Below are positions 9,212 to 17,774 of a DNA stretch of 64,000 nucleotides, piece by piece. Below the pieces are notes generated by a model. The model saw nothing but the letters and a program-made list of their open reading frames with translations. It was not told the DNA's origin and searched no databases. Origin of the DNA: JAFGUF01 sp040883315 (GTDB lineage Bacteria > Bacillota > Clostridia > Christensenellales > UMGS416). The stretch spans positions 5,715 through 69,714 of the forward strand of contig JBFLKU010000015.1 of NCBI GenBank assembly GCA_040883315.1, in the 5' to 3' direction. Position 1 is the stretch's first letter. Each line of letters begins with the position of its first letter. Made by a program: the position numbers and the translations under genes.

Positions 9212-10000
9212 ATGGCTTATATTGAATTTAATGCATTATCGGTGTATTTAGGCGGATCATTCTCTGCCAAAGTATTTTTGCCGGAAATGGACAAGCTAGA
9301 GCTTGACGATTCAGGACATAAAAAAAGCTATCCGGTTTTGTGGCTGCTCCATACAAATGGAGGCAATGCATTGGATTGGCTGCGCACACCTGCCGAGCAG
9401 TGTGCTATTGACAACGGTATTTTTATCATTGCACCTGATGTAGGGCATACTCTATGTACAAATATGGAATATGGTGCACCCTACGAAAGATTTATGTACG
9501 AGGAGTTTCCGGCAATATGCAAAAATACATTTCCGATTTCAGGTAATCTAGAACTAAACTGGATTGGCGGAGTTGGTACAGGAGCTTATGGAGCGGCGAA
9601 AATGGCGATAAAGCATCCTGATGTTTTCTCGAAATGTTTGATATTTGACGGATATTTGGATATGAAAAAAATATGCGACAGGGCAATTATAGGTGAGCAG
9701 ACAGGCATACATCACACGAAGGCTTCATTGGAGGCGGTGTTTGGTGAGTTAGAGGAATTTATGGGCAGTGAAAATGATATTTTTACTGAGGTTTCTTCGG
9801 CAAAGGCAGGAGAGTTTTATATGAGCTGCTCAAAAGATTCAAAAAATCTAGAGGAGTACAAAGTATTTGCAGAGCTTCTAGGAGAGAAGACAATCTTTGA
9901 TGAAGGTGACTATAAGGCGGATGATTTAGTACTGGAAGAGGCACTTCCAAGGGCAGTAGGCTGGGCGTGCAAAAAGGCTAAATGGGCTGAAAAGGAGTAG
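9212..10000 (+). CDS. Esterase-family pseudoenzyme (catalytic Ser and His lost), pair 1
   Basis: A 262-residue alpha/beta-hydrolase of the EstA/esterase D type (PF00756-like): the N-terminal strand, VLWLLHTNGG oxyanion region and the elbow strand are all present. The nucleophile elbow, normally G-x-S-x-G, reads G-V-G-T-G at 120-124, so the catalytic serine is Gly122. The C-terminal G-x-H-x-W histidine motif of the active homologues is absent as well. The frame is intact, so it is kept as a protein. It is followed after 3 bases by an active homologue, and the same inactive/active pairing recurs at 23080-24662, where the inactive member has glycine at the identical residue. I infer a structural or allosteric partner of the active esterase rather than decay. 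No signal peptide, so cytoplasmic. Confidence 0.85.
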   Translation: MAYIEFNALSVYLGGSFSAKVFLPEMDKLELDDSGHKKSYPVLWLLHTNGGNALDWLRTPAEQCAIDNGIFIIAPDVGHTLCTNMEYGAPYERFMYEEFPAICKNTFPISGNLELNWIGGVGTGAYGAAKMAIKHPDVFSKCLIFDGYLDMKKICDRAIIGEQTGIHHTKASLEAVFGELEEFMGSENDIFTEVSSAKAGEFYMSCSKDSKNLEEYKVFAELLGEKTIFDEGDYKADDLVLEEALPRAVGWACKKAKWAEKE

Positions 10001-10003
10001 GAT

Positions 10004-10813
10004 ATGGCAAATATAAGATTATACTATTTTTCCGAGGCACTGCAGATGAAAGTAGGCGTAAATGTTATAATCCCAGAAAACACTTGGGGACATTCGCTGG
10101 CTCACAGAGAAAAAGGATATCGTTATCCTGTTCTTTGGCTTCAATCAGGCGGTGGATTCGACTATACTGACTGGCAGAGGTATACAGCACTAGAGCTTTA
10201 TGCAGCTGAAGCTGGCATTGCAGTAGTATGCAGCGGAACATACTGCTCTGGCTATATGGATACGAAGCACGGGGACTTTAAATATTTTACACAGCTTTCT
10301 ATAGAAACACCAAAAGTAGTACGCCATCTTTTCCCGCTGTCTGAAGACCCGAAATATAATTATATTGCAGGATTTTCTATGGGTGGATACGGCACGATGA
10401 AATGGATGCTGCGAGACCCTGAACAATTTGCTGCATTTGGAATATTCTCAGGCTCCAAAAACATTGTAGACATGCTGCCAGATAAAGAAGACAAAGATTC
10501 GGATTTTTATATGTTCCCATTTGCATTTGGAGATAAATCAAACGTGAAAGACACAAAGGACGACAATATATATATGCTGAAAAAGCAGCTAGAAGCTGGA
10601 AAAAAATTCCCCCGCGGATACATGGCAACAGGCGAAGAAGACAGCCACTATGAAGATAATATTAGGTTTATGGATTTGTACCACGAGATGGGACTGGAAT
10701 TTGAAGAGGTGCGTGACCACGGAGCACACAACTGGGAATACTGTGATAGGCACGTCAAAAAATTTATTGATTGGATAGATGTTCAAAATACATATAAAAG
10801 AAATGTGGAATAA
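10004..10813 (+). CDS. Cytoplasmic carboxylesterase, EstA/esterase D type, active member of pair 1
   Basis: A 269-residue alpha/beta-hydrolase without a signal peptide. The triad is visible: Ser125 in G-F-S-M-G-G-Y-G, a likely Asp213 and His242 in DHGAHNWEY. The nearest family is the tributyrin/cinnamoyl-type esterases (PF00756, CE1-like), which cleave short acyl or aryl esters from sugars. The start is preceded by AAAAGGAGT inside the end of the previous gene, so the two are coupled. It is a close paralogue of the protein at 23080 (shared VGVNVIIPENxWG and GGGFDYTDWQRYTAxEL). The exact acyl group is not readable from sequence. Confidence 0.9.
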   Translation: MANIRLYYFSEALQMKVGVNVIIPENTWGHSLAHREKGYRYPVLWLQSGGGFDYTDWQRYTALELYAAEAGIAVVCSGTYCSGYMDTKHGDFKYFTQLSIETPKVVRHLFPLSEDPKYNYIAGFSMGGYGTMKWMLRDPEQFAAFGIFSGSKNIVDMLPDKEDKDSDFYMFPFAFGDKSNVKDTKDDNIYMLKKQLEAGKKFPRGYMATGEEDSHYEDNIRFMDLYHEMGLEFEEVRDHGAHNWEYCDRHVKKFIDWIDVQNTYKRNVE

Positions 10814-10830
10814 ATCTTTTTTAATTAATA

Positions 10831-10868
10831 TGTAAACCTTTGACACTAATTAAGATTACTTAATAAAA
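10831..10868 (+). promoter_or_regulatory. Candidate promoter with degenerate LacI/cre-like operator
   Basis: TGTAAACCTTTGACA (10831-10845) resembles the locus operators with CG replaced by CC, and ends in a consensus TTGACA -35. A weak -10, AATAAA, follows after 17 bases. It would drive the esterase at 10936. Confidence 0.45.
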
Positions 10869-10935
10869 ATGGATTAAATTTTCGAATTTTAGTTCATATA
10901 TATTTTACAACTTTACAGAGGAAAGGATATAGGAA

Positions 10936-12450
10936 ATGGAACAACAAATTGTTATATTGCCGGGTACGCCTGATGATGAAAACAGAGAATATTTACCAGA
11001 GATAATTAAGACGACAGATACTGTAGTAAACGAGAATGGCAACAATTCGCAGGTGTATCCTGAAAGATTGAAAGAATACAAAGAAGCACTGGCAGATGAC
11101 ATGGAGGACATATGGTATGAATATGTGCCTGCCAGCTATGATGAAAATAAAAAGACGCCATTGGTGATAGGGATGCACGGCGGATTGATGACCGGCTGGG
11201 GACAGGCTATTTATACATCATGGACGATGATGGCAGATAGGGATGGATTCATCTGTATTTTTCCAAATGCCAATAAGCGCCGCCTATGGACCGTGGAATG
11301 CAAGCCAGAGGAGTGCGACCCCAAGACACTGGAAACAAAGCCTGATGCATTTTTATTTAATCAGTTCCCAGAAAAGATAGAAGATAATCATGACATAAAA
11401 TTCGTTCTTGCATTAATTGAACTGATGAAAGAAAAATATAATATTGATGCAGGAAGAATATTCATGCAGGGCATGTCTCTAGGCAATATGATGACTGGTC
11501 AGTTCAGCAGATATTTTGGAAATATATTAGCTGGTGCTGCAGGTGCAGGCGGTCCATCGGATTTGCACTTAATTTTCGACGATGATGGAAAAATAAACAA
11601 TAGAGCAGGGCATTTGGCAATATGGCAGTCCAGACCGGAGCTAAACGGATTGCCGCCGGGAAAATGGTTTGATGAATATAGGGTGAATACATACAACAGA
11701 CTATACTGGATGAGACTAAATGGATGTGAATTCGTGCCGCAAATAAGTATTAAGGGTGAATACAATTACGCATTTTATAAAGGCAAAAAAGCAGACCTTG
11801 TGTATTTAGACATCAAAAATAGGGATCACGGACAAACCCTTGATGATGCAGCTTTGGTGTGGGATTATTTCTTTTCGGGTGTTAAAAGACATGAAGATGG
11901 AACAATAACCTGCACAGAAACAATTGAAGAAAGAAAGGGAGATGAATTCTCTATATCTGTTGCTGATGGATGCAAAAAAGCGTGGCTAAACAATAGCATT
12001 GTGGAAATGTCATCGCCCGCTATCAAGTGGCAGAAGCTGAAATACCACGGACTAGACGGGGGACAAAAGGTGAGGGGTGAGTATTTATGTGTACCATTGT
12101 CTTTTATTGCAGATATATTTGGAGCGGAATACGAAAAAAGCGATGACACACTCTCAGCAGTACTGAAGCTGAAAGACGGCAGAAGGCTTCAATTTGCCAG
12201 AGGAAGCATAGGATGCGTAGTGGATAATTCTATTCGCAGTATGTACTGTGAAGCACTGCACAGGAATGATGAATTGCATATATCGATTGAATGGTTCTGC
12301 TCTGCAATGTATGACCTTCATGTTTCATCATACGAAGGAGTGACATATGTAACAGATCACTTCTCAATTCTTTCTATGAATATGGCGGATTTAATACGCG
12401 ATCTATTAAACGACAGACCAGTACCGGAAGATTACGATTCTTGGATTTAA
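10936..12450 (+). CDS. Two-domain esterase: PHB-depolymerase-like hydrolase + stalk-like C-terminal domain (copy 1 of 3)
   Basis: A 504-residue protein. Residues about 1-50 form a conserved leader (PGTPDDENREYLP, VVNENGNNSQVYP). Residues 55-320 are an alpha/beta-hydrolase of the LpqC/feruloyl-esterase-like group with HGG oxyanion strand at 81-83, nucleophile Ser181 in QGMSLGN and catalytic His298 in NRDHGQT. Residues about 335-495 resemble a copper-amine-oxidase N1 'stalk' domain (VPLSFIADIFGAEY, then a DGR beta-hairpin repeat). Such domains are normally secreted in Firmicutes, yet no signal peptide is present here. It is very similar along its length to the proteins at 14764 and 16284. Ester substrate inferred only from family. 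Confidence 0.82.
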   Translation: MEQQIVILPGTPDDENREYLPEIIKTTDTVVNENGNNSQVYPERLKEYKEALADDMEDIWYEYVPASYDENKKTPLVIGMHGGLMTGWGQAIYTSWTMMADRDGFICIFPNANKRRLWTVECKPEECDPKTLETKPDAFLFNQFPEKIEDNHDIKFVLALIELMKEKYNIDAGRIFMQGMSLGNMMTGQFSRYFGNILAGAAGAGGPSDLHLIFDDDGKINNRAGHLAIWQSRPELNGLPPGKWFDEYRVNTYNRLYWMRLNGCEFVPQISIKGEYNYAFYKGKKADLVYLDIKNRDHGQTLDDAALVWDYFFSGVKRHEDGTITCTETIEERKGDEFSISVADGCKKAWLNNSIVEMSSPAIKWQKLKYHGLDGGQKVRGEYLCVPLSFIADIFGAEYEKSDDTLSAVLKLKDGRRLQFARGSIGCVVDNSIRSMYCEALHRNDELHISIEWFCSAMYDLHVSSYEGVTYVTDHFSILSMNMADLIRDLLNDRPVPEDYDSWI

Positions 12451-12464
12451 TAAAGGAGGATAAT

Positions 12465-13586
12465 ATGGCTAAAAAAATATCAGAAATAACAGCATATACT
12501 TTTGTAGGGGACTTTGGACAGACTGTAGAAAGATTCGAGCTGAAGCTAGCTGGCACAGCAGACAAAGTTGAAGCGTCGGATTTCAGAATTATTGGAGGAA
12601 GGAAAGACATAAGTGGGAAAGTGCTTTCAGAGGGCATCACTAGTGTAGAAGCGAACGGAAAAACTTTGGTTTTGAATTTGGATCCATTTGTGTATTTTGA
12701 CGACTTTGCTATTGAAGGTGAAAACAACGCTTCTGATTATGGATTCAAAAAAGCGGATGTAACAAATGTTGTTACCAAAATTGCAGATGATTTTGAATAC
12801 TGCAATGAAAACGGAGTGAACTATAGGCTGTATAAACCAGAAGTAAATGGCCCTCGTCCATTGGTTTTGTTTTTGCATGGCGGAGGAGAATGCGGAACAG
12901 ACAACAATATGCAGATGACAGGCACGATGGGAGCTGCAAATTTGGCTGAAAGATGGCCTGACATGTACATTATGGCACCACAAGCACCGGATAATGGGAT
13001 ATCCCTTGAAGAAATGCTATCTAAATATTTCAAAAACGGTATAATGGGCAAGGTGGTGATTGGCGGACCGACTCAAACCACCAAAGGAAGCCGCGGCTGG
13101 AATAGAGAATATGTTGCTAATGTCTGCGGAATTATCAGAAAGATGATAGCTGATGGATTGGTAGATGGCAGAAGAGTATATGTGACTGGAATGAGCATGG
13201 GCGGAGCGGGAGTAATTCACACGCTTTCTGCAGATGCAAATCTTTTTGCAGCTGCAGCACCTATGTGCCCTAGCATGAACGGAGAAACATATGCAATGCT
13301 ATGCAAGCTGCCAAATGTGCCTACGTGGATAAGTGCTGCATATATAGACCATCAACCAGGAAGACATGCATATCTGCACAGAGCAATCGAGCAACTGAGA
13401 CTGACAGAAGGCAGAGATGTAAGGCTGACGCTTTTCACTCCCGAAGAGCTGGAGGAGTACGGAATAGGCTGCCATCCTGAATTGACAGAAAAGCAGATAT
13501 ATAGCGAAAATCACAACTGCTGGACATTAACTTTACATAATGAACACTGCATTCTAGACTGGCTGATTTCAAATGAGAAAAATTAG
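12465..13586 (+). CDS. Predicted esterase/peptidase-like alpha/beta-hydrolase (COG4099-like)
   Basis: A 373-residue protein. I chose the ATG at 12465 because AAAGGAGGA precedes it at ideal spacing; the longer frame from 12441 begins inside the previous gene. Residues 1-110 form a beta-rich, Ig-like N-terminal domain. Residues 115-373 are a hydrolase with LFLHGGGECG at 136-144, nucleophile Ser244 in TGMSMGG, and a late His in NEHCILDWL. COG4099-type proteins usually carry a signal peptide; this one does not. It follows the two-domain esterase by 14 bases and shares its operon. It probably removes another type of acyl group, which is inference. Confidence 0.82.
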   Translation: MAKKISEITAYTFVGDFGQTVERFELKLAGTADKVEASDFRIIGGRKDISGKVLSEGITSVEANGKTLVLNLDPFVYFDDFAIEGENNASDYGFKKADVTNVVTKIADDFEYCNENGVNYRLYKPEVNGPRPLVLFLHGGGECGTDNNMQMTGTMGAANLAERWPDMYIMAPQAPDNGISLEEMLSKYFKNGIMGKVVIGGPTQTTKGSRGWNREYVANVCGIIRKMIADGLVDGRRVYVTGMSMGGAGVIHTLSADANLFAAAAPMCPSMNGETYAMLCKLPNVPTWISAAYIDHQPGRHAYLHRAIEQLRLTEGRDVRLTLFTPEELEEYGIGCHPELTEKQIYSENHNCWTLTLHNEHCILDWLISNEKN

Positions 13587-13659
13587 AACAACATTGCTTG
13601 ACAATGATTAACATCTTGTGTTACTTTTCTTTATATAGACATAAGCGAGGAGACGAAAT

Positions 13660-14649
13660 ATGGCCACGATAGTAGACGTTGCTGAACGTGCCGGAGTATC
13701 TATTGCTACGGTATCTAGGATAATGAACAATAGAGGACCGATTAGCGACAAGACAAGAAAAAAAGTATATAAAGCAATGAAGGAGCTGGACTATAAACCA
13801 AATGAAATAGCCAGAGCCCTTCAGAAAAAGAAGAGTCAGATTATCGGGCTAATTGTTCCTGTGATAGATTACGCTTTTTTCAGCAGGCTTACAGATGCAA
13901 TTGAAGAAACGTGCCAGCAGAACGGATATAAACTGATGCTATGCAAATCAGGTGCAGACGAAGCGATGGAAAAAGAAATGGTATCTATGCTGCAGGGAAA
14001 CAAAGTGGACGGAATATTGCTGTGCAGCAGGCTTGGTGATGCATCGATTTACACTGAGTTTAGTTTACCTATTATAAGTATTGACAGAGAAATAGAAAAA
14101 ATTCCATCTGTCACTTCTGATAATTACAATGGCGGAATGATGGCTGCAAAGGTATTAATAGATGCAGGCTGTAAAAACATTCTTCTCTTTGGCGGAGATG
14201 TGCCAGAATATATGCCGATGCATTTAAGAAACAACGGGTTCTATGACGAGTGCAAAAAAAATGGAGTGGAATATATTGAATATACTTTGAACAGTGAAGA
14301 GGATTTAAGAGAGGAAGTGCCTGCAGACTTTGTAGATTTGCTAAAGAAAAATCCGCAGATAGATGGAGTTTTTGTGAATGGAGATTTGATTGCGGCACGT
14401 TTATTTCATGTTCTTGAAAAGGCAGGCATTGATGTATTGAAAGATTTGCCTGCGGTTGGATTTGACGGAATGGAGATTTCAGAGATAATAAATTTGACTA
14501 CTATAGAGCAGCCGATATGGGAAATAGGCGAGTGTGCAGTTGACCTGCTTCTGAAAAAGATTGAAGGTAAAATGGTGCCTGAAAGATCTATTCTTCCGGT
14601 AAAGCTTATAGAAAGAAAGAGCACATTATTTAAAACAAACAAACAATAA
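13660..14649 (+). CDS. LacI-family transcriptional regulator of the esterase/sugar locus
   Basis: A 329-residue repressor. Residues 1-45 hold the LacI helix-turn-helix (TIVDVAERAGVSIATVSRIMN) and the hinge helix with its LDYKPNEIARAL segment; residues 60-329 are a periplasmic-binding-like effector domain (IIGLIVPVI, SIDREI, VDGILLCSR). It is the only LacI-type gene in the locus and lies among six CG-centred operator-like sites at 8961, 9143, 10831, 14702, 22904 and 23016, so it is the first candidate to bind them. CcpA recognises similar sites and is the alternative. The gene has a short leader with TTGACA at 13598-13603 but no convincing -10. The effector is probably a sugar or sugar phosphate from the pathway. 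Confidence 0.92.
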   Translation: MATIVDVAERAGVSIATVSRIMNNRGPISDKTRKKVYKAMKELDYKPNEIARALQKKKSQIIGLIVPVIDYAFFSRLTDAIEETCQQNGYKLMLCKSGADEAMEKEMVSMLQGNKVDGILLCSRLGDASIYTEFSLPIISIDREIEKIPSVTSDNYNGGMMAAKVLIDAGCKNILLFGGDVPEYMPMHLRNNGFYDECKKNGVEYIEYTLNSEEDLREEVPADFVDLLKKNPQIDGVFVNGDLIAARLFHVLEKAGIDVLKDLPAVGFDGMEISEIINLTTIEQPIWEIGECAVDLLLKKIEGKMVPERSILPVKLIERKSTLFKTNKQ

Positions 14650-14657
14650 AATATATA

Positions 14658-14689
14658 CCACAGAGGAATATATTCATCTGTGGATTTTT
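14658..14689 (+). terminator. Intrinsic terminator after the LacI gene
   Basis: A 7-bp stem, CCACAGA (14658-14664) with TCTGTGG (14677-14683), is followed by ATTTTTA. It isolates the regulator from the next esterase gene, which has its own operator. Confidence 0.65.
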
Positions 14690-14701
14690 ATTCGAGACAA
14701 A

Positions 14702-14715
14702 TGTAAACGTTTAAT
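14702..14715 (+). promoter_or_regulatory. LacI/cre-like operator upstream of esterase copy 2
   Basis: TGTAAACGTTTAAT contains the palindromic core TAAACGTTTA and fits the CcpA/LacI pattern. It is the same sequence as the site at 22904-22917. The promoter around it could not be placed firmly; a TATAGA at 14724-14729 is a possible -10. Confidence 0.65.
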
Positions 14716-14763
14716 ATTTACATTATAGAATAGAAAATGAATATGTAAGGAGAGAATAATACA

Positions 14764-16245
14764 ATGAAAAAAAGGATAATATTATTGCCGGGAGAGCCAA
14801 ATGATGATAATCGCGTCTATCTGCCAGAGGAGATAAAAGGCAGTGAAATGGTGGTGAATGAAAACGGAAACAACTCGCATATATATCCAAAGCTTTTGAA
14901 AGAACAAAAAGGTGTGGTTGTGGACGATGGATTAGAAGACATATGGTATGAATATGTACCTCAAAGCTATGACCCGTCTAAAAAAACACCGCTTGTATTG
15001 TCTATGCACGGTGGGCTGATGACAGGCTGGGGACAGGCGATTTATACTTCATGGACACACGTAGCAGACAGAGAAGGGTTCATAGTAGTCTTTCCCAATG
15101 CTCATTCCAGAAGGTTTTGGACTATAGAGTGCGAAAAAGACAAAATTGAGATGCTTACAAAGGAAAATGACATAGGAGTATATTTGCATCCGTTTCCAGA
15201 GGATATAAAAGAAAACCATGATGCCAATCTAGCGCTAGGCTTAATTGAACTGATGAAGGAAAAGTATAATATTGACGAGGGCAGAGTATATATGCAGGGT
15301 ATGTCTCTTGGCAACGCAATGACATCTATGATGGCAAGATATTATTCCAGCAAATTTGCAGGAATGGCTGGCTCTGCTGGTCCGTCAAGTATCGGACTAA
15401 TGTTTAGTGAGGACGGCACGCCAAACCACCATAGCCTGCCTGTGGCTGCGTGGCAATCCAGAATGGAGCTGGATGCCCCACCTCCGGGAAGCGACGATGA
15501 TATTCAGGATGTAGTAGCTGCAAACAGAGAGTATTGGCTGATTATAAATGAATGCGATAGCTTGCCGGAAATAAAAATAGTAGGCGAGAGTAACTTTGCA
15601 TTCTATAAGGGAAAGAAGGCAGACTATGCATTTCGTGATGTGAAAAATCGTGACCACGGACAGCCATTTGACGATGCTGAAGTAGCATGGGACTATCTTT
15701 TTTCAGGAGTAAGACGAAACGACAAAGGCGAAATCGAACACTTTGAAACGGTAGAGAAAAGAGAGGGAGACGCTTTCAACATAGCTGTGTCTATAGGCAG
15801 TGAAAAAGTTTGGATAAACAACGCAGTAAAGCAAATGAAAGGCAAGGCATTTAATTGGCAGAAGCTTAAATACCATGGACTGAATGGTGACCAAATAGTC
15901 AGGGGAGAGTATGCGATGGTTCCGATATCCTTCCTAACAGAGGTATTTGATGCTGCTGCTATAGTATCAAAAGATGGAGGCAGCGTAGAGCTATTTTTGA
16001 AGGATGGCAGGGAAGTGCAGTTTGCCAGAGGATGTATTGGTGCTGTGGTGGACAACAAGATTACATCTATGCTGTGCGAGGCTGTGCAGCGAGATGGAGA
16101 ACTGTATGTATCGCTGGAATGGTTCTGCAGATATCTCTTTAACTACACAGTAACATCTTGTGATGACGTAACATATGTTACAGACCATTATGCTGTGCTT
16201 TCAAAGAACATGGCAAGACTTATAAAAGACATTTTAGCAAAATAA
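14764..16245 (+). CDS. Two-domain esterase, stalk-like C-terminal domain (copy 2 of 3)
   Basis: A 493-residue paralogue of the protein at 10936 with the same layout: conserved leader with VVNENGNNSH, hydrolase domain with MHGG at 81-84 and nucleophile Ser181 in QGMSLGN, NRDHGQPFDDAEVAWDY with the catalytic His, and a C-terminal stalk-like domain (VPISFLTEVFDAA). No signal peptide. It lies behind its own operator and 38 bases before copy 3, so copies 2 and 3 are one transcript together with the serine hydrolase at 17775. The three copies are full-length and diverged outside the active site, which suggests different substrates or regioselectivity rather than simple dosage. Confidence 0.82.
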   Translation: MKKRIILLPGEPNDDNRVYLPEEIKGSEMVVNENGNNSHIYPKLLKEQKGVVVDDGLEDIWYEYVPQSYDPSKKTPLVLSMHGGLMTGWGQAIYTSWTHVADREGFIVVFPNAHSRRFWTIECEKDKIEMLTKENDIGVYLHPFPEDIKENHDANLALGLIELMKEKYNIDEGRVYMQGMSLGNAMTSMMARYYSSKFAGMAGSAGPSSIGLMFSEDGTPNHHSLPVAAWQSRMELDAPPPGSDDDIQDVVAANREYWLIINECDSLPEIKIVGESNFAFYKGKKADYAFRDVKNRDHGQPFDDAEVAWDYLFSGVRRNDKGEIEHFETVEKREGDAFNIAVSIGSEKVWINNAVKQMKGKAFNWQKLKYHGLNGDQIVRGEYAMVPISFLTEVFDAAAIVSKDGGSVELFLKDGREVQFARGCIGAVVDNKITSMLCEAVQRDGELYVSLEWFCRYLFNYTVTSCDDVTYVTDHYAVLSKNMARLIKDILAK

Positions 16246-16283
16246 ACAAGTAGTAGTGAATTGACCAAAAGGAGAAAGGATAA

Positions 16284-17756
16284 ATGAACAAGATAAAAAT
16301 ATTGCCAGGTGAGCCGAATGACGACAACCGAGACTATCTTCCGCAAGCCATAAAAGGGAGCCGAATGGTGGTGAATGAGAACGGAAACAATTCGCAGGTA
16401 TATCCGGAAAGGCTAAGCGAAAACACAGGAGTATTGACAGACGATTTAATAGACACGTGGTATGAATATGTGCCGGAAAGCTATGACCCGTCGGAAAAAG
16501 CACCTCTGGTTTTGTCTATGCACGGCGGACTAATGAGCGGATGGGGTCAGGCTATATACACTTCATGGACTTTGTTAGCAGACAGAGAGGGATTTATATG
16601 TGCATTTTTGAACGCCAGCCAAAACGCCATGTGGACCATAGAGTGTGATATGGATAGTATTGAGGAGATAACACAAAGCAAAAACGGAGCACCTGCATTG
16701 AATTTTCCTGAAGGAAGCGTTGAAGATTTTCATGATGTAAAGGCTACAATGGCATTGGTTGAGCTGATGAAGGAAAAATATAATATCGACGAGAGCAGGA
16801 TATATATTCAGGGCATGTCTATGGGCAACTGCATGGAAGACCAAGTGGCTAGATATCATGGAGATGTTTTCGCAGCTTCCGCAGGGAGCGGATGTCCGAC
16901 GAACTGCAAATTGCTATTTAAGGATGATGGCAGTATTATAAACAAGGGTGGGCCATTGGACGTATGGCATTCAAGGCTGCAATTTGATAAAACGCCTTAT
17001 CACTACAATATGGACGACAGAGAAGTGATACTTGGGAACATAGACTATTGGAAAAAACTGAACGGCTGCCGTGACATACCGCAGATAAAAATTGCTGGCG
17101 AGAAAAACTTTATTTTCTATAAAGGCGATAAAGCGAATGTTACGATGATGGATGTGCACAATAGAGACCACGGACAGACCTTTGATGATGCTGAAATGGT
17201 ATGGGACTACATGTTTTCAGGAGTGAATAGAGAGGGCGGACAAATAGTACATACACCACCTTTGATTGAAAACAAAGGAGATAGCTTTGCAATAGCCATA
17301 GCCGAAGGATGCAGCAAGGCATGGGTAAAAAATAAAATAGTTGACATTGGTGCAGAAGTCTTTACATGGAACAAGCTGAAATACCACGGACTCAATGGTG
17401 ATGCAATTATAAGAGGGCAGTATCTAAGCGCTCCTATAGAGTTTATTGCAGATACTTTCGGAGCACAATATAGTGAATCTGATGGAGGGCTATCAGCAGA
17501 GATAACACTAGAAGACGGCAGAAGGATGCAGTTCGCCAGAGGATGCATAGGCTGTGTTGCAGAAAACAGGGTGGAGAGCATGCTGTGCGAGGCTGTTATG
17601 AATGGTGACAAGCTGTGCATTTCGCTGGAATGGTTCTGTAGTTTCGTGTATAATATGCACGTATCAGAATTTGATGGAGTACTTTATGCCACAGACCATT
17701 ATTCAAAGGTGTCGAGGTATACTGCATGGGTTCTGCAGGATTTGTTGAGAGAATGA
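16284..17756 (+). CDS. Two-domain esterase, stalk-like C-terminal domain (copy 3 of 3)
   Basis: A 490-residue paralogue of copies 1 and 2. Nucleophile Ser179 lies in QGMSMGN; NRDHGQTFDDAEMVWDY carries the catalytic His; the C-terminal domain shows APIEFIADTFGAQY and a DGRRMQFARG hairpin. Some substrate-loop residues differ from copies 1 and 2: the otherwise shared FPNA segment reads FLNA and the stretch that follows it differs. No signal peptide. A purine-rich AAAGGAGAAAGGA ribosome site precedes the ATG. The next gene starts 18 bases after the stop. Confidence 0.82.
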   Translation: MNKIKILPGEPNDDNRDYLPQAIKGSRMVVNENGNNSQVYPERLSENTGVLTDDLIDTWYEYVPESYDPSEKAPLVLSMHGGLMSGWGQAIYTSWTLLADREGFICAFLNASQNAMWTIECDMDSIEEITQSKNGAPALNFPEGSVEDFHDVKATMALVELMKEKYNIDESRIYIQGMSMGNCMEDQVARYHGDVFAASAGSGCPTNCKLLFKDDGSIINKGGPLDVWHSRLQFDKTPYHYNMDDREVILGNIDYWKKLNGCRDIPQIKIAGEKNFIFYKGDKANVTMMDVHNRDHGQTFDDAEMVWDYMFSGVNREGGQIVHTPPLIENKGDSFAIAIAEGCSKAWVKNKIVDIGAEVFTWNKLKYHGLNGDAIIRGQYLSAPIEFIADTFGAQYSESDGGLSAEITLEDGRRMQFARGCIGCVAENRVESMLCEAVMNGDKLCISLEWFCSFVYNMHVSEFDGVLYATDHYSKVSRYTAWVLQDLLRE

Positions 17757-17774
17757 ATTTAGGAGGAAACTAAA

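Noticed and set aside
9212..10000. Calling the Ser-less esterase genes pseudogenes
   Set aside because: Frames are full-length, ribosome sites are good, and the same substitution is kept in a second, diverged copy; a pseudoenzyme explains this better than decay.
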